64,000 bases of DNA from a virus: IMG/VR virus record IMGVR_UViG_3300007770_001284, positions 124,001 through 188,000 of that record. One strand, written 5' to 3'. This document shows positions 42,401-51,063 of this stretch, one piece after another; position 1 is the first letter of the stretch, and each line of letters opens with the position of its first letter. The notes beneath the pieces were generated by a model. That model ran no database searches. It was not told where the DNA came from and was given only the letters and a program-made list of their open reading frames with translations. Position numbers and translations under genes: made by a program.

Positions 42401-44106
42401 TTGCCCTTGCTGCGACTGCGTTAGCTGGTCTTGCAATCGCTGCAATGTTCCCGGCGATGGTGGTCGGGCTGTTAGCCGCCGCGGCATTTCTAACTGTGGG
42501 CGTTGCCATCTTCGCTGGTGCGTTATTCCTTGTTTCAAAGATTCCCCTGCCTGATATTTCGACGACTGCTGAGATATTTGCATCGATAGGAATTGCGCTC
42601 CTGGCTCTTGTTGCGCTCTCCGTTGCTGGTATAGCTTTCGCCGTAATAATGCCCTTGCTCCCTATCATGACAGTCGGCTTGATAGCCGCAGCGGCCTTTT
42701 TTACCGCTGGTGTTACAATTTTCGTGACAGCACTCGCGCAAGCAGAAAAAATGGCAGGTGCGACAATCAGCTCCCCAGCAATACAAGCAATGATAGACAC
42801 CATGATCAACGTGATTCTAGCCATGAAAATGTTGATACCCTTGGCTGTCGTATTTACGGCTCTATCTCCCATTCTTCCGATCTTGGGGATTGGCTTAAGG
42901 GCAATGGGCAAGTTCTTTGTCAGCGCCGCTGAATCAGTGGCATCGATGATTACAGCCGCAGAGGGAATTCCTATGAAAGACCCCGAGGACCTTGCAAAAA
43001 GACTAGAGGTAGTCGGTCACATCGCGAAGGCTCTTCAAGCGCTGGGTGGTCTTGCCATCGACGCCGCGAAATTAGGCGTTGCTTCTGAATTGATGGGTGG
43101 ACCATCGATGTCAGAGGTGTTCGAGGCGATGGGTGGCTTCTTAGATAAGATCAAGGATACTTTGGTCTCCACCGTCGAAACCCTTGTCAAGATGGCGATG
43201 GGTTTCAGCAAGTCGCAACTTGAGAAAGCGTCGGTTGTAGCGTCAGTCGTCGAAGCGGTTGCTAGTTTCGCCGCAGCCATGGCGGAACCGCTGAAAGTGG
43301 TGCAATCAATGACAGGGTTTTTCAACCCCAGCGTAGCGAGTAATATGGCTGTTGTAATCAGTGGTCTCGGTGACATTATGGATATGTTGGCCGAGAAATT
43401 ACCAATGATAATCGGTGGGCTTGTTAAGGCTGGTGAGGGCATTCCTTCGGGCTTTGGAGAGAAAGCAGAAGCGATGAAGATCATGTTTGAGGCCCTTGGT
43501 CCAATGATGAATGCGTTGGCCAAGGTTCAAGAGATCATGGAGGCCTCCCTTGAGGGTATAAACGGCCCGCAGATTGATGAGCTTTTTGGAGGTATGGCCG
43601 GCGCGCTTACAGCAATTACAGGTGTGATGCCTGGAGTCGTCGCGGACTTGAACGCGCTAGTAGGTGCCGAGCAGATGCAGGAGCAGGTTGCGAAACTAGA
43701 GACGATGTTTACAGCCACTGAGGCGTTAGCGAATGTATTAGGAAAATTTGCAGAGTTCGCTGAAGGACAAAGCCCTGGACTCATGGGTAAGGCGGGCGCT
43801 GCCATCGCTGGCCTTTTTGGAGGGGGTGAAGCGGAGACACCTGCCGTCGCGGTGATCAAGTCTATGGTGGATGACATGGTTAAAATCAATGATGTCATGG
43901 CCACTTTACCGGAAGTCAACATCGCCGCGAATCTCCAGCAGATTGCAGACGCTTTTGGTGTTACTGAGAGCATAGCAGTTGAAAATAAGCCAGTTAATAT
44001 TACGATTAACTTGAGCGTCACTATGGATGCGAATAAGGTGGGCGCGGTACTCGTCGACAAGTCAGTTATGACAACGGCCCTCGCCACAGCAGGAGGAGCA
44101 GCATAA
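39448..44106 (+). CDS. Tape measure protein
   Basis: 1552 residues, GTG start with AGAGG upstream. It is the longest protein here and lies between tube/chaperone and baseplate hub genes, as tape measures do. Residues 1-120 are coiled coil. Residues ~130-590 are helical with Gly-rich breaks. Residues ~790-1150 are very hydrophobic, with about ten membrane-like helices arranged as four imperfect repeats of ~70-75 residues, two starting with PFKEI. The C-terminal region is helical with Met-rich amphipathic stretches. Using the usual ~0.15 nm per residue, the tail would be about 230 nm. The hydrophobic part may enter the host inner membrane during DNA ejection. Confidence 0.85.
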   Translation: MADSKELQNQLQIQQGINKVLQDRQKILEKQQKYLSSQVDTAVQLCKALECKGLDDIQQRMKEVQAGLAGAAQEAGDVTDRIGEVNDALDDTNKKAETSVKSFGELVGKIKETNVALAGFAVGAAKGFKSAIADIKMMGGAIGTAINGIFNIGKAIIAIPFQMFSGLLGMANNLASATNVLGEAVEEVRKEFGNLHSNEGKALMSGMRDLQSSASDLGGTGVSLGKVYGVGPGGVAAAMKDLQGIASALGSKFGMLSEEFANSAGEILAFKKGMGLSDDAMSGFATRAISSGKSLTNTLQDVGNYSIQLGDKFGVSSKLISRDMGEMAADFKNFGTLSTKEMAAASVYARKLGIDVKGLQGVIGQFDDFEGAADSVSQLNQAFGIQLDTMAMMNAENPAERIDMMKNAFHEAGKSVEDMTRQERALLAEQTGLSEEALATAFSQENMGTSYEDIAAGADEAEEKQLSQTEVMNKLADTLDRVFNSGRQFTGVFDALAQGFSKGLSDNKEFRDLLKQIREAMQVVFDFGRELGQMFANLLGDMGVFSAIKDLFNIDDIKNLLGIGGTGGVLGIFKKFKDSITGKGDYSPQQMAQELTDLFKNFFAAKSGPLGKLSKMIEQGIIFLGEQIAKMIPWVADKFVAMIHGIIDVVRNPDAVRDAAKDGIGGAMSQAMSQIVPALMSAVGDMIGALVELIGAVLWENKGKLAAVGAVMMAWVFGKMIVLGAMNAIGAAVGAVAVKKLTDWILSMVGDVAEQTEQQMPDPRQMEQMGESVGAGLKSAIEQINQLEEGDMMKAGWKLAVLVASFIPAVIAFSIAIAIAAGIIGMVSWSSLGKLMVTMAVMIPFLALVMIAAKFLDPGTMLSSAVNMALAAVAIGLGMIPFAAALWAVHALIGGIPFKEIAKIMAIMGLAVLAVFVISKLGLLLAPPVTIPGLAFMALAGLAMSVSMVIFAVALRVVHAILAPLPFKEIVKVFAMLGLAIVATIALAATALAGLAIAAMFPAMVVGLLAAAAFLTVGVAIFAGALFLVSKIPLPDISTTAEIFASIGIALLALVALSVAGIAFAVIMPLLPIMTVGLIAAAAFFTAGVTIFVTALAQAEKMAGATISSPAIQAMIDTMINVILAMKMLIPLAVVFTALSPILPILGIGLRAMGKFFVSAAESVASMITAAEGIPMKDPEDLAKRLEVVGHIAKALQALGGLAIDAAKLGVASELMGGPSMSEVFEAMGGFLDKIKDTLVSTVETLVKMAMGFSKSQLEKASVVASVVEAVASFAAAMAEPLKVVQSMTGFFNPSVASNMAVVISGLGDIMDMLAEKLPMIIGGLVKAGEGIPSGFGEKAEAMKIMFEALGPMMNALAKVQEIMEASLEGINGPQIDELFGGMAGALTAITGVMPGVVADLNALVGAEQMQEQVAKLETMFTATEALANVLGKFAEFAEGQSPGLMGKAGAAIAGLFGGGEAETPAVAVIKSMVDDMVKINDVMATLPEVNIAANLQQIADAFGVTESIAVENKPVNITINLSVTMDANKVGAVLVDKSVMTTALATAGGAA

Positions 44107-44288
44107 TGAGTAAAGAAGAAAGTGTCGGTTTCAGTCCTGAAGATTTGGAATATTTGCAAAGCTGTATGAAGCACAGTGATGAGATGATGGCAAGTGTCGA
44201 AAGAATCATGGAGATAATAGAAGAATTAAAACAGCATCCCGAAGCTGTGCAAAAAGCTCTAGAAGAGGTACTTAAGAATAGTGGCTGA
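44106..44288 (+). CDS. Small acidic helical protein after the tape measure
   Basis: 60 residues; the ATG overlaps the tape measure stop (TAATG), and the 3' end overlaps the next gene by 8 bases. It is acidic and almost wholly helical (MMASVERIMEIIEELKQ), with a coiled-coil look. No family is recognised. Tight coupling on both sides suggests a partner of the tape measure or hub, perhaps a plug or chaperone. Confidence 0.5.
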   Translation: MSKEESVGFSPEDLEYLQSCMKHSDEMMASVERIMEIIEELKQHPEAVQKALEEVLKNSG

Positions 44289-47200
44289 TGACGTTACAGA
44301 TGTTGACTTCGCTCCAGCTGGTACGGGAGGAAGCGGTGTTGTTCAGGAGGGCGATGACTTAAAGGAGTCGTCAAGGAACACTCTTGCCTCTTATATGAGC
44401 TCGCTGACGACGAACGCACGAACTCGTAATGCGTATCCGGTAGAGGATTCCACGTACATTGAGACGTCATATTTGAACGCTGATGGCTCACCTGCATCTA
44501 TCGAGATGGGTGGTCAAGATGCTGCGACGGCAGGATATACCGATACGCTCGGAGGTAATAGCGAGCAAGCATCTGCTGCAAGAACATCTTTCGATATGCT
44601 GAGCAATTCTGGGAAGTTTGATGAAGCAAGTCCCACCGCGCAACCCTTGTCATCGTTCATGGATAAAAACAACCAACTTGACGGACATGCAGTACTGTCT
44701 GATATCCAGGGGACAAGACCACCATTTGAACCGGGTGTTGGAAATCAATACGGTGAAAAGCGAATAGAGATACCGACGTACGCACCGGTCCAGCAGAAAA
44801 AAATATCCGCGATCCTCACTAGCCATAATCGGTTTAATCCAGATGGTGAATCTCCCTATATCGAAGATGGACAGTTCACTCACGCAACTGCGATAGAGCA
44901 ACCTGAGTTCGGAGTACACGCTAACGAGGGTGATGAAATTTTATTTAGCGAACTCCGAAAGGTCGCTGCGTCGTTGTTGCTACGTCAAACAGGTCACGCA
45001 AAAGAAGATGACGCAGATCCAGATAGCGCTCTGCAAGTCATTGCATCGCTACTTCCGACCGGTGAACAGTCTGGTCATACAAAAATAACGATGGACTTTT
45101 TGAGGGCTGCCAACGCTTACGGTGCGCCCGATAAACCGTCGCTGGATGCTGAGTTACTTTACGATGAGATGGGTAATCCTCTTCTAGCGTCAAAGAGCTT
45201 TGGCGCTCTAAATTCACATTTGGAGCCTTTCACTGGTAAAAACCGCACCGCTATGCTTGCTGTCGCTCTTAGCGGCATGACTGGAGTAATTCTGGGTGCG
45301 GCCGCAATCGCCGCAGTGATGCTGTTACTAGACACTGGCGGCGGAAGCCCTGTTCCCACAATTCCATCAGCGATGCGGATGGGCTCTCACCGAATTGAAT
45401 CTCAAAGAACACGAATAATGCGGATGATTGGCATCCCTGCGCTTAAACACGATTTTACCTTATGTGTTATTATGGGTATCATAGAGTTTTTGGGGCTAGG
45501 AAATGCTGTCGATCCTCCTGACCCCAGGGTCGCGACCGCAGGTTGGCCTGGCATTATTTTATGGTGGGAGAGCCTGGGTTCGAATATAGACCAGATTGCC
45601 GAGAATGTAGTTTTGACTTCTGGTAATTTCGCAAACTTATTCAGGGTTCTTAATCGTGATATCGTTCGATTTGTCATGGCTATAGATGATATCGTTCTTG
45701 ATTCTCTTGATGTGAACCCACTTTTAGTTGCTTATCAATTGGTGACAAGTCTACTTTCTTTTCCTTCATTTCGGTTTATCATGGTTCTTGCTGTTATTGG
45801 CGATATCGCTGTAATGAGAGCTAGAAGGTCTTTTCCATTAGGTGGTCGAGGTGGCAACCCGCTGGAGCAGATGCCTGATAATGGACAAACACGCCAGGCC
45901 AAAAGCAGAATAGCAAGAGACAAATCAGAGCTGGCATGGCGCCACCGCTCTGCTCCCGGTCGGTTCCTTTTACCAACGAAATTAAAGTCTGCGTTCTCTG
46001 TCTTTGATATGGGATTTGGGACACCTGATACGTTGATGGCTCTGGTAGGTGATACTAAGGGAGATACAGGGGACAGTTTTCCGGATCAGAACGCAGACAC
46101 AACAAGACATTGGGATAAGCAACAGCGAAAGGGGCTGTTGTCTCAAGTTAGTAGGCTTCCACAAGAAATGGTGTCGCAATTAGAGGACCAATTTGAAATA
46201 GAGTATATGCCCTTTTATTTTCATGATCTTCGTACAAACGAAATTGTGGGATTTCATGGGTTCCTGTCAAACATCAAGGACTCGTACTCTGTCAGCTATC
46301 AGGATTCCAGCGGTTACGGTCGAATTGATAAGGTTAAAATTTATCAGAGCACTGAGCGTAGCATTTCTATTGATTTTTGGATTGTGTCTACATCACCCCA
46401 AGACTTTGATTCGATGTGGTGGAGCGTCAATAAGCTAATCACATTACTATATCCACAGTGGTCGATGGGAAAACAGGTGCAGGCTGGCGAAAAGCATTTT
46501 ATTATGCCCTTTTCACAAATTCCCACTGCTTCCCCCATGATACGATTACGAGTGGGGGATGTTATAAGAAGCAATTACACAAGGTTTAACTTGGCGCGGT
46601 TATTCGGTATTGCGGAATCTGCTGATTTGGAAGGCGGCCGCCAAGATGCACCATCCGGTGCACCATTTGATGTTGTAACGATTGAGCGGGTATCTCAGGC
46701 CGATCAAGAGGCTCATGATGCTGAGATAGCAGCATTTAATGAGAGATTCTCGCGTGAACCCTCCGCGCCCAGCGACGAGGCTCATGGCTTCGCTGTTGGA
46801 GATATAGCGATATTAAAAGCATCTTCAAGGGGATACACGACATGGGATACTGGTGCAAAGCCCGGGCTCCCAACCCCTGTTGGAGCAACTCACGTTGAGC
46901 AAACTCCATTTCTTAGTAGGACAACCGCAAATGGAACGGTAGAAATTATGGGGCGTACGTGGATTGGTGGTGGTGATTACGACCCAACGGACGTCGATGG
47001 CGACGGTACCATCGATCAGTGGGATAGCGATGTGCAATTATCAATGGGGGAAGGTAGTCATAACATCGAATATGCGGTCCAGTATGTAGACCGGGATGAT
47101 GTTGGTGATCCGTACGGTCCAGTGAGCGCAAAAGGTCATTATCATTCTTATTTTGTTTTGCAAGAAGACCTAATTCCGATTGGTCCAGCTGACCCGAACC

Positions 47201-47679
47201 CAACACCCACGACGCTGGAAGAACAGATGCAGGAAATTTCCGATTTCTTTGATCCGAAAAATAACGCTATTGTAAGTTCGTTCGAAGCCGCCGGCGGACG
47301 AGGGCTAGCTGGGTTTATTACATCATTCGATATGGATTATGGAGATGCGATGTGGGACATGGAATCGATGGGCCGACGGGCACCTACTGCAATGAAGATA
47401 TCAATCCAATTTGCACCGATACACGATATCCCGCCGGGTATAGACAACAACGGCTTTACAAGGGCGATAAATTATCCTGTTGGTGAAATTGCTGGAATGT
47501 TTGGAACTGATCAATACGATCGGGGCTCTGCTGGTACTGTACCTGTTTCCGATATAGGCTCAGGAGCTGCTCGCCGGACTGGAGGAGTCGATGCTGGAAA
47601 AATTACACGAGATCGTTTCCAAGCTGCTGTCCGTGAGGCATTTGGTCGAGCCGGTGGAAGAATTGACGAAGGAGAATAA
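44281..47679 (+). CDS. Large baseplate hub-region structural protein
   Basis: 1132 residues, GTG start with GAGG upstream. The N-terminal ~300 residues are polar. Residues ~325-352 form one strongly hydrophobic helix (MLAVALSGMTGVILGAAAI). Residues ~590-790 contain YMPFYFHDLRTNEIVGFHGF and a Trp/Tyr-rich strand region (IDFWIVSTSPQDFD, LLYPQWSMG), a pattern I associate with baseplate/tube-initiator proteins of jumbo phages. An EF-hand-like calcium loop lies at residues 904-915 (DVDGDGTIDQWD). The protein is followed directly by LysM-like and hub genes, supporting a baseplate role. Confidence 0.65.
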   Translation: MADDVTDVDFAPAGTGGSGVVQEGDDLKESSRNTLASYMSSLTTNARTRNAYPVEDSTYIETSYLNADGSPASIEMGGQDAATAGYTDTLGGNSEQASAARTSFDMLSNSGKFDEASPTAQPLSSFMDKNNQLDGHAVLSDIQGTRPPFEPGVGNQYGEKRIEIPTYAPVQQKKISAILTSHNRFNPDGESPYIEDGQFTHATAIEQPEFGVHANEGDEILFSELRKVAASLLLRQTGHAKEDDADPDSALQVIASLLPTGEQSGHTKITMDFLRAANAYGAPDKPSLDAELLYDEMGNPLLASKSFGALNSHLEPFTGKNRTAMLAVALSGMTGVILGAAAIAAVMLLLDTGGGSPVPTIPSAMRMGSHRIESQRTRIMRMIGIPALKHDFTLCVIMGIIEFLGLGNAVDPPDPRVATAGWPGIILWWESLGSNIDQIAENVVLTSGNFANLFRVLNRDIVRFVMAIDDIVLDSLDVNPLLVAYQLVTSLLSFPSFRFIMVLAVIGDIAVMRARRSFPLGGRGGNPLEQMPDNGQTRQAKSRIARDKSELAWRHRSAPGRFLLPTKLKSAFSVFDMGFGTPDTLMALVGDTKGDTGDSFPDQNADTTRHWDKQQRKGLLSQVSRLPQEMVSQLEDQFEIEYMPFYFHDLRTNEIVGFHGFLSNIKDSYSVSYQDSSGYGRIDKVKIYQSTERSISIDFWIVSTSPQDFDSMWWSVNKLITLLYPQWSMGKQVQAGEKHFIMPFSQIPTASPMIRLRVGDVIRSNYTRFNLARLFGIAESADLEGGRQDAPSGAPFDVVTIERVSQADQEAHDAEIAAFNERFSREPSAPSDEAHGFAVGDIAILKASSRGYTTWDTGAKPGLPTPVGATHVEQTPFLSRTTANGTVEIMGRTWIGGGDYDPTDVDGDGTIDQWDSDVQLSMGEGSHNIEYAVQYVDRDDVGDPYGPVSAKGHYHSYFVLQEDLIPIGPADPNPTPTTLEEQMQEISDFFDPKNNAIVSSFEAAGGRGLAGFITSFDMDYGDAMWDMESMGRRAPTAMKISIQFAPIHDIPPGIDNNGFTRAINYPVGEIAGMFGTDQYDRGSAGTVPVSDIGSGAARRTGGVDAGKITRDRFQAAVREAFGRAGGRIDEGE

Positions 47680-47681
47680 TG

Positions 47682-47978
47682 ATGACTGTGCAAAGATATA
47701 GAAGGGCTCCGAAGTTAAAGAGAGGAAAATTTTATGGGACTTTCTCACCCGGGCTTCACATTTATCGAGCGGTACAGCGTAACAAGATAAAAGTAACCTC
47801 ATACACAACATCAGAAACAGAGCGTTTAGATGTTTTAGCAGGTAAATATTACGGAGATGGAACGTTGTGGTGGGTCATCGCTGCAGCTAGTGGGATTGGG
47901 TGGAATTTACAGGTGCCGCCCGGGACGTATTTGGCAATTCCGCTTGACATAACCCAGATAAATAGCATGCTAGGATGA
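47682..47978 (+). CDS. gp53-like baseplate wedge protein (LysM-like)
   Basis: 98 residues from the ATG at 47682 (GGAG seven bases upstream; an ATG at 47679 also fits). The C-terminal half, with ERLDVLAGKYYGDGTLWWVI and later PPGTYLAIP, is the LysM-like pattern found in phage tail protein X and T4 gp53-type wedge proteins. The N-terminus is basic. Such proteins sit in the baseplate at the tail tip. In T4, gp53 is 196 residues, so this is a short form. Located between two large baseplate proteins. Confidence 0.65.
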   Translation: MTVQRYRRAPKLKRGKFYGTFSPGLHIYRAVQRNKIKVTSYTTSETERLDVLAGKYYGDGTLWWVIAAASGIGWNLQVPPGTYLAIPLDITQINSMLG

Positions 47979-47985
47979 CAGGTGG

Positions 47986-50900
47986 ATGGCGTTAGTTGAC
48001 GACAAGCTTTCTTTTGTTGTGGAGGCTCTTGGGAGATATTTTTCTATAATATCGAAAGAAGAATTTATTTCTGTTTTAGCTTTTGGTGGAGAAGAAGATC
48101 TTGCTGAATTTGGTACTACTTCATTTACTGACAATGATCCATTACGGAAGCTGGTCCGTCTATTAATGAACACAACAGAGGGCGGTGTTATTCAATACGA
48201 CATCGTTAAAGAACTGGGTGATATGTTGTCTGGTGACGATGCTGCTGACCAAGACATAGCAGCTTCTTTATACAAGTTTGTAGGAGAGCCCGACTCATTT
48301 GAGACTATGGGTATAAGTGGTATGCCTGCCTCAAGCGTATCTATTAAGGAGATGATTGGTGGGAGTATATTAAACCAAGTTTTTGCTTCGCCCCAAAAAT
48401 CCGACCCTAATCTTACTGCAACGTGCGTTTTCCCCGTCCGACTAACCCCAGCGCAACGAGACACTGGTGCTGTGGCACTTTTTATGAACGCAATTCCAAC
48501 ATTAGAATTTTCTCGATGTATTCCTTATCTTGATATAACACTAATAACGCCAAATAAGCCTGTAAGCGATGATGGTAGAATTCAAACAATATCGTTAATG
48601 CAATTTTTAATAGGTCAAGCGAAGCTAGAGGAAGACTCGGTGAATGAGTACCTTCAGTCCGCGACAAGCATGGACGCGATTAGCGATTTTGTCGAAACTC
48701 AGGATGCTGCGATGGCATCCGGAGATGAGGAGCTGCTGGAAGAAGTAGCGGCAGGAATTTCTACTGCAGGTATGGAATTATTCACTGCTCCTCAAACGCT
48801 GGTTCCCATGAATGAAACGTATGATGATTTTACGGTTGACCCCGAGGCAACGACAGACGATGAAGTCGATTCGGGAGAAAAATTACCCAGTTATGGTGGT
48901 ACCAGGGGAGCTCCGATCATTGATCGAACAAGGCCGTTCATGTCGATTAATGACTTTAACATAACTGTTACGCCGTCTAAAGGGATGATGTCTCACAAGA
49001 CAGCTGACCTATCGTTAACGCTGCACGACAGATCGAGATTGTCTGAGATAGCTGAATTTGTAAAGCCGGACTTGTATGGAAGAACAGAGCTCATGATAAC
49101 TTATGGGTGGTCTCATCCAGACGATTCAGCAGCCAGTGCAGATGCTGGATTATCTGGTAATTTCTTTGGGTCTTTTTTAAACGCATTGAAGATATCAGAG
49201 AAATATGGTATTGTTAATAGCTCATTTTCCTTTGACGAAGTTGGTCAGGTTAAGATTAAGCTCAAATTATCGATGAAGGGATCAAGCGCGGTTAATACCA
49301 CGAATATCAGCAAGGGCGAGGGTGTTGACGATATTATGGAAACAATAAGAGACCTCACCGAAGCGATATCTGTGTTAAGACGCCAGATATTGGGAAGCTC
49401 TAGCGGTGCATCAGAAGATGTCGGTGGCTCGACATTCTTGGGTGCAGCATCAGACACCAGTTCTGCTTTGACGATTGACGAAGAGACGTCAAAAGCTATA
49501 GCAAAATTTCTTGGTAATAATAGAAATCCGGAAGAGGGCTCTGCGACAGATGAAATGGTAGATAATTTAACAGCATTATTCGGCAGTGACGGAAAATCAG
49601 GTGTAGTAGCAGATGCGAAGGCAACAATCGCCGGTGCCGTACAGAATAAATTATCTATTGCAAAGAGGCTCCGGGGACGAGGGCTCGATCCGTTTCCAAG
49701 GACATTCACAGGTATGGGCGGGTCATCGACGTATGTGTATATTCATGGCCAAAATAAACGGTATATCAGTCTTGGCGCTCTATTGTTATATTTCGTGGGA
49801 AAACCTCTAGCTGCGACACATAGGTTTGATGAGGTACAGTTTGTTTTTTATGCGTTTAATGACAAGTCTTCATATCTGACTGGTACAAATATTTCTGAAT
49901 TTCCAATAAAATTCGAAGAGTTTTCAAAGAAATTTAAAGAAATGACTGAAACTACTGCAAATATTCCATTAGGTCGTTTTATAAGCTTCTTAAACAAGGA
50001 ATTTGTTCATAATCAAGCCTCTGCTGCGTATGGCTTGACAAAGCTATATGAAACAGACGATGAGGGAAATCAGAAAATGAAAGAATCTATCTCTGAAGAT
50101 GCTACTGCGCTGTACAATGAAAAAGTTAAGCGCTTAGAGGATGCGTACGGGGAGTCTGCAGACCAAGAATTTAAAATGCCACGACTCACAATGCATATAG
50201 AAGCCGTTCCTATGAGAACGGGTATTGAAGACGGCCAGGGCAGGCAAGGGACAATTTTACGGATTCATCTTTTCGATAGCCAAGCGACAAAATATAGCGC
50301 GCTGGGGAAAATGATGCTAGCCTCCCGGGGCAATTCTCTTGGAATGCTGTCTTCTGCCGCATCTCAGTCCGCTAGAGAGCCAGACCCCGAAGAGGAAACC
50401 GCACAAGCAGACCATGAGGCAGAGTTTATCGATTTACTTTCTCAAGCATTAGACGCCGGTCTTCTAGAGGCAGTGCCTGAGCTAGTCGGCGCAACAGTTG
50501 ATGGGAATGGAGCGATTACAAGCGTAGATCCGGAAGAGTTCGCAAGAAATTATTTTCGTCTTAAGGGTGGTTTTAGAGCGCTAAAAGCGTTTGTGTCTAA
50601 ATCGATGCCATCTATCATTTATGGCTCACAAAATTCTGCGGTTATTTCCGCTGATCTTTCTTCGATGAATAATTCAAAGTTGGCAACAGTCAATATGCAA
50701 CGCGGCGGCCTTGGCGGGGGCACAACAGCCCAGGGCGCTAGAGACGCGGGACTCCCCCTACAGACGGCACCAACATCACTTTCAATGACAACGCTTGGTT
50801 GTCCTGTGATAGAATATGGTCAGCATCTTTTTGTAGATTTCGGAACGGGCACGTCTGTCGACAATGTGTATGTTGTAAGCGGGATAGGCCACACAATATC

Positions 50901-51021
50901 GCAAGGGAAGTTTGAGACGAAACTTAAGTGCACACAGGTAGACGCATTTGGAAAATATATCAGCACGTTCCAATCTATCGAAAAAGCTCTTACTGCGATG
51001 ACAGAGACAGAAGAATCGTGA
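47986..51021 (+). CDS. Baseplate hub protein (gp27 / late-control-like)
   Basis: 1011 residues. Residues ~300-420 contain PFMSINDFNITVTPSKGM and LTLHDRSRLSEIAEF with LMITYGWSHPD, resembling the tube-like barrels of hub proteins that cap the tail tube. The C-terminal ~60 residues (IEYGQHLFVDFGTGTSVDN, then VVSGIGHTISQGKFETKLK) match the last domain of late-control/gp27-type hubs. The N-terminal 250 residues are helical. A spike or lysozyme domain is not seen in it. It ends the tail module; the next gene encodes a polymerase. Confidence 0.7.
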   Translation: MALVDDKLSFVVEALGRYFSIISKEEFISVLAFGGEEDLAEFGTTSFTDNDPLRKLVRLLMNTTEGGVIQYDIVKELGDMLSGDDAADQDIAASLYKFVGEPDSFETMGISGMPASSVSIKEMIGGSILNQVFASPQKSDPNLTATCVFPVRLTPAQRDTGAVALFMNAIPTLEFSRCIPYLDITLITPNKPVSDDGRIQTISLMQFLIGQAKLEEDSVNEYLQSATSMDAISDFVETQDAAMASGDEELLEEVAAGISTAGMELFTAPQTLVPMNETYDDFTVDPEATTDDEVDSGEKLPSYGGTRGAPIIDRTRPFMSINDFNITVTPSKGMMSHKTADLSLTLHDRSRLSEIAEFVKPDLYGRTELMITYGWSHPDDSAASADAGLSGNFFGSFLNALKISEKYGIVNSSFSFDEVGQVKIKLKLSMKGSSAVNTTNISKGEGVDDIMETIRDLTEAISVLRRQILGSSSGASEDVGGSTFLGAASDTSSALTIDEETSKAIAKFLGNNRNPEEGSATDEMVDNLTALFGSDGKSGVVADAKATIAGAVQNKLSIAKRLRGRGLDPFPRTFTGMGGSSTYVYIHGQNKRYISLGALLLYFVGKPLAATHRFDEVQFVFYAFNDKSSYLTGTNISEFPIKFEEFSKKFKEMTETTANIPLGRFISFLNKEFVHNQASAAYGLTKLYETDDEGNQKMKESISEDATALYNEKVKRLEDAYGESADQEFKMPRLTMHIEAVPMRTGIEDGQGRQGTILRIHLFDSQATKYSALGKMMLASRGNSLGMLSSAASQSAREPDPEEETAQADHEAEFIDLLSQALDAGLLEAVPELVGATVDGNGAITSVDPEEFARNYFRLKGGFRALKAFVSKSMPSIIYGSQNSAVISADLSSMNNSKLATVNMQRGGLGGGTTAQGARDAGLPLQTAPTSLSMTTLGCPVIEYGQHLFVDFGTGTSVDNVYVVSGIGHTISQGKFETKLKCTQVDAFGKYISTFQSIEKALTAMTETEES

Positions 51022-51063
51022 TAATTCTTGAACATACTACTTGTGTGCTCTAATTTTGCTCTA

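Noticed and set aside
41376-44174. Several long open frames on the - strand opposite the tape measure
   Set aside because: Alanine, isoleucine and methionine codons of the hydrophobic tape measure leave few antisense stops; no start signals and no plausible domains.
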